From Flammulina velutipes (Eukaryota > Basidiomycota > Agaricomycetes > Agaricales > Physalacriaceae), in contig CM022368.1 in NCBI GenBank assembly GCA_011800155.1, positions 3,472,001 through 3,536,000 of the forward strand: a stretch of DNA of 64,000 nucleotides, given 5' to 3'. A model generated the notes under the pieces. That model ran no database searches. It was not told the DNA's origin and worked only from the letters and a program-made list of their open reading frames with translations. A program made the translations under genes and the position numbers. Positions 1 through 10,923 of the stretch are shown here, one piece after another. Positions within the stretch are counted from its first letter, which is position 1. Every line of letters begins with the position of its first letter.

Positions 1-2025
1 GCTGCTGCCACATAAAGGGACCTGCTGCATTTCCGATACAGTACGATGAGAGCATGACGGCGTTGACAGTAATCTTCTTTGTATGTCCGGCTGTAACTGA
101 TGATACCCACGCTAACGCCAGGACTATGAATTGTGTCAGTTAGAGGGTGGCATGGGTGTGGCGTCGGGACATACCGAATCCAGTCGTTCCAACACCTATT
201 CAATTTGGTCAGTGTCAAGAATATAGATGGGTCAGCAGGACAGACCTGTTATCCAGACGGAGAACAAGAGCCCAATCTTGTTAGACCATGGCAGGAAGTT
301 GACTAGGAGCGTTCCTAGAACGTTCGGTATGAAGTACACCGAGCCTACGTATGCGCGGCTATTAGGAATACGGGCAGCGATGTTCACGCCCGTATAGATC
401 GTCACAATTTCCACAACACCATCGACACAGCCTAGAAGTGTCGTTTGAAGGTTTGTGAATCCAAAGGAAGAGACGATGATAGAACGCTGGTTGGTGAGCG
501 AATTGGGGATGTTGTTGAGAGCGGCGAAGAGTGCAAAGAGCCATGTTTTGGGATCCAGGAGGGCTTCGATCATCCTGTCGTTGACATTAGTGTGACCTTC
601 AGCCTATCGGAACAGATTCACTTACTGTGCTTTCTTGAAGGTCTTGTTCTCTACACCAGTTTGGTTTTCCTGCGTGTTCAATGAGATATGCTCTGAGCTA
701 GTCCATGAGGATGTCAAACCTTTATTCTTCGGACGGCGATAGCTCTCTCAGGTACCGTCAAGAAATAAGCCGTCGTAGGAGAATCGGGGAATAGAAACCT
801 ATCGTGTTGTCAGAAAAGAAAGAAGGAACTTGGTGAAATTTTCTTACCAGAAAGTGACCGAGCATATGAAAGTGATCATTCCGGTAATGAGCATCAACCT
901 AACGCCAGGCTTAGTGCAGTCAAAATGAAACTTGCAATAGAAACACACCATTGCCAAGGCTCCATGTTCGGTGTTTTGATATGCAACGTCCCGAAACTAA
1001 TGAATCCAGAGATGATTTGAGCTGAGTTTAATAACGTCAGCTGTGCTTCTAGGACCAGACGCTGAGAGGGACGTACCGGTGCCATTCATTAAGACTAGAT
1101 TGCGAAAGAATAAGTCAGATAATGGACGCAATCAGATCATAGATATACTTACACCAATAGCCAACTCTAAGAGTTTGCTCGTTGCGCGTGTAGAACATGG
1201 AGCTGACGATCATGAATCCGGCTGTAATCGAGCCTTCGCATACACCCAGGATGAAGCGGCAGACGAAAAGACCAGCGAAGTTCTTGCATGCTGCATGGCA
1301 GCAAAGAGAAATGGCCCAAATGAATATGTTAATGCTGCACGGCGAGGAGTTAGGCTTTAGAACAATTGAAAGTCGTTTTTCGTACCTCATCCATTTTCCT
1401 ACAGGAAAACGCTGGAGGCACACGTTTTGAGGGAACTCGAAGAGAAGATAACTCAGATAGAAAATTGTCCCAAGCCTGTGACCTCCTTAGTTGAGCCTTC
1501 GGTGTTAGTCGATCTAAGACGTACCAATTGTATCTAGAAAAATCATTTAGCGACAACGTGACTTCGTAATGAGGTGTATAACTCACTGATTGGTGGACAG
1601 ATGGGTAGCTTCCCTAAAGCACGTCTTCAGTTTTAGGATCGATCAGTCAGAAGAGCGAGGTTCTATACCTGATACCCAGAATCGCCGCATTTCCCAACGT
1701 GGTCTTATCCATGAACTGTACCCTACATAGAGCTCGACTGAGCAGGTGTATCAACTGTGGTACAACCTCCTTACCAGTAAAGAACTGTAGAAGGTCAGAT
1801 ATTTGATCTAGAGCTTATTGAAAGATACATACTACACATGAGTGGGAGAACGTGCATGTCAATCTTCTTCCTGACGCGGTCTGCCTCCTTCGGATCGAGG
1901 ACTCCCACTGCCCCCGCAGCCACCTGAGCGGCGGTGTCGACCTGGTTCACATTGACCTCGACATGGTGATCGCCTTTTTCGCTGAGCTTTTCATCGAGCG
2001 AAGGGGAAGGGGGAGGAAGCGACAT
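1..2025 (-). CDS. Dal5-like MFS anion:cation symporter, C-terminus cut by window edge
   Basis: Multi-exon membrane carrier of the major facilitator superfamily, closest in pattern to the fungal allantoate/allantoin permease group (ACS family, Dal5-like), which imports small organic anions at the plasma membrane. The N-terminus is hydrophilic (MSLPPPSPSLDEKL) and is followed by DPKEADRVRKKIDMHVLPLM, the typical lead into helix 1. Later exons show CRFILGVCEGSITAGFM, the helix 4 region, and near the left edge AGHTKKITVNAVMLSSYCIG followed by NAAGPFMW, which are hallmark Dal5 segments. An in-frame ATG also exists at 2058, but a TATATAAA box at 2065-2072 lies only 6 bases from it, so the ATG at 2025 is preferred. 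The gene continues past base 1, so the last helices and the stop are not visible. The substrate cannot be predicted. Confidence 0.85.
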
Positions 2026-2064
2026 CGGAGGGCCCGCGGAGGAGCGATGGAGGAGCATGGGGCA

Positions 2065-2072
2065 TTTATATA
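2065..2072 (-). promoter_or_regulatory. TATA box of the Dal5-like permease gene
   Basis: TATATAAA on the minus strand. It ends about 40 bases from the ATG at 2025 and only 6 bases from the in-frame ATG at 2058. If functional, this favours the downstream start codon. Confidence 0.4.
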
Positions 2073-2355
2073 GTTCGATGTCGGCATTTCTGATTACTTA
2101 CCCGCGTAAAGAAGCTCCCCAGTATGGCTGATGGACCATGATCATTGTAGGAGTGAACGTCAGATAAGATAGCGAGACGGAATCCCATATGGTGGAGTAG
2201 ACAAAATACTTACCCGGATAACCAACCGATAACGATGAATATTCGAAAATGTTAGCAGTCCAAAAATAGACATGAACGACGTGGGCGCAACCGTTCACTT
2301 GATATCTTGATGGGAACCTTTGCATGACCTAAAGTACATTTCATTCCAGCTACCT

Positions 2356-3558
2356 TTATGTAGTACTTTCTGTAGCGCGCGTCGTCATTGCCGCTTGACC
2401 AGCGGCAGTCGCTGCAATCCTTGATTTCTTCCGCTCGGCCTCTGTAGAACGTTATCAGGTCTTTGTCGCCAAAAATCTGACGCGAAAGGCATACCCGCTT
2501 CCTTCTCCTTTTCTATCTCCACGACGATAGCCTCTATCTCCTCGAGTTTGAGACTCTGTCACAATCACGCCTCAGATACTTATCATGATGATTGGGGATG
2601 AATCCTACCGTGATCTTTCCATAGCTCTCCATCACGCTAATCTCAATGTTTTTGGCTCCGGTCTGGACAACCTCCAATAAACTCTTGATTGTTAGTTTGA
2701 TCGCGTCGTCTCGTGCAAGGTCGTCTTTATGATTCTTTTCAAGGAATTCGCGGACAGTTTTGGCGGATCGGCCGATGGCGTTTGCCTATGATTTTATTTA
2801 ACAATGAATGAAAAGGTATGTCAGTAGAGAGTTCACCTTCCACGAGCTGTAAATCCCACTTGGTTCTGTCATGTACAGACGGGGTCGGGAGTCGTTGGGG
2901 TCAAATCCAACGATGAGCGTAGATATTCCAAATGGTCGAACACCGCCAGATTGAGTATATCGCTAGTAGGTTTAGATTCGCCAGAAATCGAGAGCGCGCT
3001 AACGGACCTGCTGAATTCCAGCAATATGTCTGGTGATGTATTCAACGGTGACCGGATCCTCGACGGTAAGACGATGGCTTTGGCATTCTATACGCGCCTT
3101 GTCAATGAGAACACGACCGTCGGCGGTGAGTCCTGTGAATGATGAATTTACATCAGTAGATGGAAGATGAAGTATCGCACCTGCAAAGGCCAGACAAACA
3201 TGGTCGTCTAACATTGCTACCTTGCGCACAGTTCTAGCATCTTGTAGTTGGAGCACGGATTTCTTCTCTACGCCGAGAATAACGACGTCTTTGCCTCGTA
3301 GTCCCACCTGCAGAGAGCCGTCAATTGGTGTAAGGATGTAGTTTGGTAAGACGCACGGCGCAAGTCCCTTTCCTCACTGCTTCAGCAGCATATTCGACCT
3401 GTTTCAATTGTGAACCTCTGTCGCCGCGACGCGCTAAGCAATCGAACCTGGAATAAGTGACCATCGGGCGAGAAGACGGTTAGCGCTAGATGTCGGGGTG
3501 AGAACGACGATAACCAGCAGATTTCGAGATAATTACCGCGATCATACGAACGAGACAT
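2356..3558 (-). CDS. PRE6: 20S proteasome subunit alpha-4 (PSMA7/Pre6)
   Basis: Alpha-ring subunit of the 20S proteasome core, which degrades ubiquitinated proteins in nucleus and cytosol. Exons read MSRSYDR, then [20 protein letters not shown] (the proteasome alpha signature), [76 protein letters not shown], a region with EPSGIYSSW, and [14 protein letters not shown]. The [20 protein letters not shown] segment matches PSMA7 better than other alpha subunits. The tail is long and charged ([20 protein letters not shown]) and ends in ESTT before TAA. The start was chosen because MSRSYDR is the canonical beginning. It is divergent from the C78 peptidase gene, with a 227-base shared promoter region holding a PACE-like element. 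Exon borders are by eye but frames join cleanly. Confidence 0.95.
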
Positions 3559-3716
3559 TATTCAACGATGAAAGTGAGAAACAAAGCGAAGCTGAACAGA
3601 TGAGCGTACTCCGTACACGCGTCGCGTTCCCAATCTGGTGCTGATGTAAGCTTGGATGTAAGCACAGGGAATGATATTCGGGCCTCGGTCCGCTGAACCG
3701 TCTTTGCTTTCAGTCA

Positions 3717-3725
3717 CTCGCCACC
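3717..3725 (-). promoter_or_regulatory. PACE-like proteasome gene element
   Basis: On the minus strand this reads GGTGGCGAG, which matches 7 of 9 positions of the proteasome-associated control element GGTGGCAAA known from yeast. It is oriented toward the proteasome alpha-4 gene, about 160 bases from its start codon. Short motifs occur by chance, so this is only a candidate. Confidence 0.35.
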
Positions 3726-3785
3726 AACTTAATTGGGTCAACTCGCTGCTGTACTTTATCCTCTTGCCTTTCTAATTCGTCTCCA

Positions 3786-5192
3786 ATGTCTACCAAGGTA
3801 GCTCAAAGCTCTCTGAACCTGTTCTTCATCCAACTTTGGCCAGCGTGGCGCTCCTTCATCTAGTCATTCACCTTCAAAGGGCACGCGCAAACGACCCCAC
3901 AAAGAAGAAACTGACAGCAAACCTGAATCCGACATCTTCTGGTACCCGTCTCTTGCTACACCTCCTCCAGAGAACTACACACCTGGTACGCCACACAGCG
4001 TCTGATCACGACACAAGTATCCCGATAGTTTTGCAGGCATGATGCTTCTTTTGAAGAGGGCTTTGACATATTCACGCTCTAATGGGAAGACTAGACGCGC
4101 AGCACTCTGCTGGGAACACGCTACATACGCGTGTCGTCAAAGCTGGGACAAAGGCTGGGGCTGCGGGTAAGTATGCTATTTTCCAAATGTCTGCTCATCT
4201 GAAAATCATTGCCATAAAGCTACCGTAACTTTCTAATGGCTTGTGCATCTCTCGTTGAACAACAAGAGCAGCCTATGTATTTTCCTCTCATTGATTCGCC
4301 TATATCACCTAGTGTCAGGCAGCTCCAGGTATGGTTGGAGTTGGCCTGGGGGGTAGGTGAGTATCGTGGAAAATGGGAACTCATTACATCTCAATCCGCT
4401 TAGGTTACGACCAACAAGGAGCCGCGCAACTTCGAGGCCTCGTTGGTTCCAGTAAATGGATTGGTGTCTCTGGTGAAATGCTTCTGATATAATTTGGAAG
4501 TGACTAACGTGTCTTGTAGATTTATGGACTGCCTTTTCTTCCAGAGGAATACCGTACGTCTGTCTGTCATACAGTTGGCTTTCATTGACCAAGACTTCAG
4601 ATGCGAACTTGTTGATTTTGACTACAAGAACTCCTTCGGAGGAAACGAGGCAGTCATGAGATGGATAGTCAACCACTTCTCTCCGGCGGTCGCTCCTCGG
4701 GCGCCCAATGCAACTGAGGCATTGATGGCCGATACTATTATATGGACAACGAGGATGCCCGTTATTTTACAGGACGGATTACATTCTCGGAGCGTCGTGG
4801 GCTTCGAAGAAGTGGATGACAATACAATAAACCTTCTCGTGTTTGATCCATCGCGGTGCGCTGTCCCTAACCTTGGAGTCAAGATGTGTTTGCTAAGAAC
4901 TCCCAGTATCCCCAGGTCAAGGCTTCGACGGGCGGCGATTTCTCTCTCAAATCAAGATCCCCATAACGAGATCAAGGACGAGCTGCTACAGGACGCCGTA
5001 AAATACTTTCGATATCATCTACACCGTAATGTGTTTGGGTGCGTGTCCTCTTGCGATGGTTTTTGTGCTGAAACTAAATCTGCATGTACCAGGAAACAAT
5101 GGCAAATTTTGTATTTTCCCATGACAGAGCCGCTGAGCGACGCACAAATGGAAAGAAGGAAGGTGGTAACGAGTACGAGATCCCAAACCTAG
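3786..5192 (+). CDS. C78-family cysteine peptidase (UfSP/ZUP1-type)
   Basis: Peptidase of MEROPS family C78, whose members cleave Ufm1 (UFSP1/2) or K63-linked ubiquitin chains (ZUP1). After splicing, the conserved core is complete: TPGMMLLLKRALTYSRSNGK, then SWDKGWGCGYRNF with the catalytic Cys, VRQLQVWLELAWGVGYDQQG, GSSKWIGVSDLWTAF, CELVDFD, and MPVILQDGLHSRSVVGFEEV with the catalytic-dyad His region, followed by LLVFDPS. The C-terminal QWQILYFPMTEPLSDAQMER is also typical. Exon 1 is only MSTK, followed by a polar linker. No zinc-finger or UBZ modules precede the catalytic domain, unlike animal ZUP1. The start at ATGTCTACC joins in frame across a 40-60 base intron. Whether it acts on ubiquitin or on a Ufm1-like protein cannot be told from sequence. 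Confidence 0.88.
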
Positions 5193-5433
5193 GATGCAGT
5201 GCAAGATATAGTATATTATAGACGAGACGGAACATACACAGCTGCCTTTTCGTACGGTCTTCGGACGACTGAACTTGAAGATCTAACTATAATATCCGTT
5301 TGAGGAGAAGGCGTTATTGAGTGTAAAGCAAGCATGGATTGGCACACTATACATATTATGTAGGACACAGGGACTGGGACAGATGAAGACTTTATTATCC
5401 GAATTCTGGGGGTTGGAAAAGATGCAACAGAGA

Positions 5434-6233
5434 TTATCCTAATCCAACGGCCTTGGTAACAGCAGCGCGCGCGTAAGGGATGTAAGATAGACTGTACCAA
5501 GTGTACGCCAAGTACTCGATAACCACAAAGACTAGGCGCCGGGAAAATTAGCCGCGGGGACGAACGAGAGTGAACGTGGCACGTACTTATACATAAGATC
5601 TAGAGACCTAGTCAGTATAGAGAGGGGGGATAATTGGAAAGAGTACGCACATCGCTGCGCAGGACGAACGCTCCGATGAACACTAAGACAATGGACCCAA
5701 GGAAGACAATTGTCGCTACCACACGAACAGGTTTGAACATCTACCAACAGAAATCAGTGTGGAAGCCTGTGTGAAATGCGAGAAAGCTGACAAGCTGGAG
5801 CTGCTTCAAGAACTAGAGGCGAAGGGAGGGTGAGACGTGTGGCGGGGGCAAAAAAGGACAACAACGCACCCCAATCAAGAATCCGGTGCCGATGAGCGTA
5901 ATGATCGTTCCCATAACGTAGAGTACTATCCGTCTCGTCAGCAAGAGTAAATGCCAGAGAACGACCGAGGCGCACCAGCAAAAATACCGAGTTCTCCCAA
6001 AAACAACACAATGGCACCCAGTAGACTCAGCACGAACCCGACAGCCACACTGGACAGTCAGCTCTATTAAATTTCTCGGAATGTATGCAATATGATGCTC
6101 ACCATGCGATAAACCCATAAATGCGCGTCGTCCTCGATAATCCAAGAAACTTGAACGCCGAGTCGCCTTCAAAGAATTGTGTTTCGGGAATCACGCTCGT
6201 CCCAGACTCGAGATTGAACCATCCTTTTGCCAT
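5434..6233 (-). CDS. SFT2: Vesicle transport protein SFT2 (Golgi)
   Basis: Small tetra-spanning Golgi protein of the SFT2/Got1 group, which acts in retrograde traffic and fusion of endosome-derived vesicles with the Golgi. Exons read MAKGWFNLESGTSVIPETQF, FKFLGLSRTTRIYGFIAW, a first hydrophobic helix VGFVLSLLGAIVLFLGELG, then VLYVMGTIITLIGTGFLIG, FKPVRVVATIVFLGSIVLVF, and the C-terminal signature VVIEYLAYTWYSLSYIPYAR ending AAVTKAVGLG. FKPxRxxATxxxL and the WYSLSYIPYAR tail are characteristic of SFT2 rather than Got1. Several of the introns split the membrane segments. The start is the first ATG in frame with the polar N-terminus. Confidence in the family is high; individual exon edges are approximate. 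Confidence 0.9.
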
Positions 6234-6472
6234 TTCGGCGACAAATAATCAGGCGGTGAGGTAGTCGTGAACGCGGCGAACGAAGGAGCTGTGCCAGCAG
6301 CGGTTGCGGAATGGGAAGAGCAACCTAGTGTTTCGGCTTGATGATGATGGCGCCGCCGAAATGATGTACAAACAACACTATTTAAACACACAGGGATACA
6401 ACACTACCCGAGCACTACTATTCAACTACTTACAGCTACAAAAATCATATCCAGACTAATGATACATCGATT

Positions 6473-9400
6473 TTACATGAAGAACATACTCGTTTTCATA
6501 CCGTTGTGTAGTGGCTTGAAATGCCTGCGATATTCTGCGAGATCCATGTCGCTCCCGCCAGATTGAACAGAGCGGGTATCCGACAGATCGTCAAAATGGA
6601 ACTTGCCTCGTCGACATACCAGCTAATCAGAAACTATTAGCCACCTCCTTAATACCAACTACGAACCACCTACATCAGCATCTATAATGTATTTAGTATT
6701 TGAAAGGAGAACATTCCAAGGAAAACTCACAGTACACTGGTGCGGGGATCTTGACAGAACGTGTTGCACGAGAGTAGCTATGGCACAATGTATACCTGTT
6801 AGAAGGATTTTCAGTCCCGTTGGTGCTGATTGTAGAGATCGCACGAACGTGAACTGTTCAATGGCCTGCTTGGCGAGCAGTCTAAAGACATTGTTAGCCT
6901 TACAGTACAAGTCAACCTCGGCTCTGTGCTGACTTGTTCTTGAAGAAAGATTCAAAGATATCATCACGAAGAATGGTGTAATGTCCGGGAACGGAAGCTG
7001 TGATGGAGGACCATGAGAACCTTGTGCATAACCTCGAGTTTTCAAAAGTGTACTACTTACTTCCTTTCAACCCAGCTTGGGACTGTAGATAAAAGTCGTC
7101 GTAAAGAGGTCGACGAAGATCTAACAACGTACTGTTAGCTAAGCACATTCTCGACACATAAGACATACCGTCCTCGACAACAAACCCAGCCTGGCAGTTC
7201 CTAGACCTATCAGTATTCTGCGGGTTGTTCGGGATGAAGCGTATGTGGTGTCGTTTGGTCACAACGATGAACGTGAGTTTGGGGCGCTGCGACTCAGAGG
7301 CACCTTTCGATCGGTAAAACCTATCAGTGGCATCTAAAGATGCGTTATTTGGCATTGCCGAGGGCTCGCGATTAAGCAGAACAACTCACTGCGAAGCGAC
7401 GTGTTCACTTCTGCCTGCAAAACTGTTTCGAACTCTCCTTCGGACACGCCATCCCGGTAGAAAATGAGCCGTTGCGGAAGTGTCTTGTTTAGTTCGAAGA
7501 ACGTAGAAAAGCACTCCTGTACAGAGATCATTTTGATTGAGTATTCTTCCTGTTTTAGGCATTTAACTCACCACCATCATCGCTTCCAAATCTTGGATGA
7601 TCTCCACTCTACTCTTCTGGATCTCAATTCTGGCGGTGTATTTTGTGCCGAGCCGGTCGACAGAAGCAACTACGGACGCAATCGAGGGGAAATTGCTTTG
7701 AGGCCCAGGATGACTGACGTCGGCACCTAGTACAGACATTGGTATAATCACCGCGATTCAGAACTAGAGCTTACCTATAATCATAGTAGGTTGCCCTTGG
7801 AAAAAGTCTGTAGACGAGTCAATTGGGACAAAACTTCGTCCAAAGAGTTTGGCGTTGATCCTAAGTAGCTAAGATCAGCATCGGAGGGATATAAGAGGAT
7901 GAATAGAGATGAATACTTTAAAATGAGATTGTTGAGGTACTGGTTTGCGCCCCTCGTACTAGAAATGCTGTCTGACAGCTTCCTGGACCATCGCTGCACG
8001 GTATGTTTGTAGACATTTAATGAAGAGTATATACACTTACCACACACTGAGTTGCCACACCAGAAGTCACATCACCCCACTGCTTGACAGCGTTGTATAT
8101 TTCAGGTGCGTTGTCGGGCAGGATGACCACCATCAACAAGGCCTTGACTTGCCCGCCGTTAGCATACATAATCTGATCAAAATTTAGCTGGCATAAGCGT
8201 GAATCATCATGGTGAATTGACCTTCGGAAGGTCCCTCCTTGGGTTTTCATGAAATATTGCCGGCTTCTGAACATCTATGGATGCTCATTGAGCTAGTCCT
8301 CGGTCAGACATAAAACATACCGATCCCTATTCATGACATTAGATATCAACTTTGAACGATGTGGTCTGAATTTTACCCAGAGCAGCCATTGCAATCTTCA
8401 GATCGTCCGAGAATTTGATGATGACGTTCTGGTCGCGAGAGCCTGAAAAGTCAACCACACACCACGCTCTGCCGATCGAGATGGGGGAGTGCAGTTGTTT
8501 TCGCATAACATCCCATGTACCTAGCTGCGAAGAATCAGTGGGACGACCAACGATATACATCGATGAGACATACATGCCCTGCGGCGATTACAAACTGCTG
8601 ACCGAATTGCAACGCAGGCCTTGCGAGCAGCCTGCCATTCACAGTCTTTGGCCTCGCTGTAACACTGATTTTGGCGCCGTTGAGAAACTCCGATGCTGAG
8701 AGGCCGAGTTGATCCCATCCATTTTCAATGGCGTTTAGCCTCTCCTGCGGATTCCTAGGGATGAATTCTAGAATCTCCCTCAAAATTTCCGGCGACGCTT
8801 GGTTCTGTAGAGTGTCAATGCTTGCGTGTACAAAGGGAAGACGACGACGAACGTTGAATAGCTGTTGCTCCGTATCGAGACATGAGATTGGAATGACAGT
8901 ATCAGACTTATCGAAACTGATACCGAGCTCATTGGGACGTAGTGCCATACCGTACGCCGATTGAAAATGTTGCTAAATTAATTGAAAGATGAGTGCAAGT
9001 ATTTTGTGAGCCAGATATGACATGACTTACGCTGACAGTGACAGTGCGGCCGTCTTTATTGTCAAACGTTATGTCACTTGCATTGGGAACCAAGCCACCA
9101 GCTTTGCGACCACGCCGGTTCCTTCCATAGTTTGGACACACTCGGAGGACTCGGATAACTGCTTTGAGGCGTAGGAAGTTCGGGTCATGCGGTTGGAGTC
9201 GATCGAGGTCACGGAGGTTCCGTAGGTGAAGAAAGGTCATAGCGATATCCTGTAGTGAACGTTTCGGGACACTGGAGGTGATATTAGCCAACATAGTGGA
9301 GTATGAAAAAACGGCTGACATAATGCCAACAGTTGTATTGACGTTGAGTATCAGGCCTTTGTGAGTCAGGCGTACTGTCCTGAGAAAAAATGTGAACCAC

Positions 9401-10382
9401 GCCAACAGGAGACAACTGGATGGAGCGCACTGGTTGAATCCGTGCCAGAGTTCGAAGGGCGCGATTTTGTTGTCCGCCCCTGAGACAGTGTTAGATTTAC
9501 ACAGATGGAAGCGTCACGTGGACATACTTTTGCGATGGGAAATGTAGAAGGCGGCGCCTTTACTGAGAACGTCTTGGTTTCTGAAACATGGCTGAGCTGC
9601 GTCCAGTCATAAAAAAATAAATTACTGACGATCTGGGGTACGCTTGAACCGACATGTTCAGCATATTGAGTGCTTCGCTGGCCTGTTCGCTGACACTTGT
9701 GTCTCCTCGTGCAACACGGCTCAAGATACTAAGGCGTCAAAAGTGAATAGCGAGGACATGTAGTAAATGGAAGAGAATTTACCCAACATTGACCACCTTG
9801 ACATACTTGACGGTGACTCCAACCATTTTCATGTTACGCCTTTCGCCACTATCCAAGGCGACTTGAACCTGTAACGACTATTGTGAAGATCGTGTGTTGG
9901 CCAGTGAGGGGTTTGACTGACCGATATTTCAGCAATGTCATACTTGATCCAAGAAAACATGTTCTTCTTTCCATCGAAAACTAATAGAACATGTTGGAGG
10001 GATTAAGAAATGAAATTGTCAACTCACCTCCATGCTTGGGGAACAACTCTGGCAGCACATGCGTCTGCATCCGCATAATCACTTCAGAGGCTTTCTTTCG
10101 ACTAATGACGATGGGTTTTCCTGGCCTCGCTTCCCATAGAGGAACCATGGCTGATTGTAGCGTTTCACCACATCCATTATGCACGATAGTCTCTAGTACT
10201 CACCCACTGTCGCCGGCGTCAGTTTAGAGCATAAAAATATGCAATTACTCACCATCGTAGTGGTAGACGTTTGTATTTTCGGCCCAGTTCAGGTCGAAGG
10301 CATTAACGATAGCAGTCGTTGTCCTCGATGACCTGATCAATGATTGGTATTCGGAAAAAACAACGTTGGGAGGTTTCGCCAT
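6473..10382 (-). CDS. Argonaute (RNA interference effector)
   Basis: Many-exon Argonaute, about 900 residues after splicing, the guide-RNA-binding slicer of fungal RNAi (quelling). N-domain start: TTTAIVNAFDLNWAENTNVY. PAZ region follows around 9.3-9.9 kb. The MID/PIWI part shows PNELGISFDKSDTVIP in the L2 region, NPQERLNAIENGWDQL, then MSVLGADVSHPGP (first catalytic Asp), YRDGVSEGEF (second Asp of the PIWI core), PKLTFIVVTKRHHIRF, DDFYLQSQAGLKGS, and KIPAPVYYADLVCRRGKFHF. The last catalytic position, His in human AGO2 (YYAHLV), is Asp here (YYADLV), giving the DEDD arrangement known from budding-yeast Argonaute. The end MKTSMFFM resembles the usual YFM/YFA terminus. The short N-terminus (MAKPPNVVF) is the least certain part; an upstream exon is possible. 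Confidence 0.9.
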
Positions 10383-10923
10383 TGATACAGAGATGAGCGC
10401 GTAAAGCAAGGGCCGCCAAGCGCGACGCAATTATCTGATCCTGAAATCACGTGCCTTAAACGGCCTTCGCCGTATGGTGTCGATCATTCCACCCTGAAGT
10501 TACAGTAACTTGACTTTCCAAGAGTCTCCAACTAACAATGAACCACGGTATCTTGAACTGCAATGGGATCATCGGAATATGACATGTAGTGGTATCTTTT
10601 CCCACTACCGCTTGAGCTAACCTCGATATGGCTTCTTACTCCCATAGTCCGGGTGATTCAGTGATAGTCGGATTACCCATTTGCTACTCAGAATGGAGGA
10701 AGGCCATGCGGTTGGGATTAATTTGGTCGTCTTCGTTTCTTTCTCGTGAGTTGTCGAACGATGTATACCATATTTAGAGACTTTCATTCGTAGTCAGATC
10801 CGTCAAATGAGATCATCGTCGAATCCGCAGCACAGTACGAGGTCCCCGTCTTTCTGCCTAGCACAAAATGAATTGAATAGGCCCATATAGTACTTAGTGT
10901 CGTACAAACGACTTCGCCTAGAA

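Noticed and set aside
5216..5500. Open frame of about 94 codons, minus strand
   Set aside because: Overlaps the last exon of SFT2 in another frame and the 3' flank; Ser/Val/Ile-rich with no pattern.
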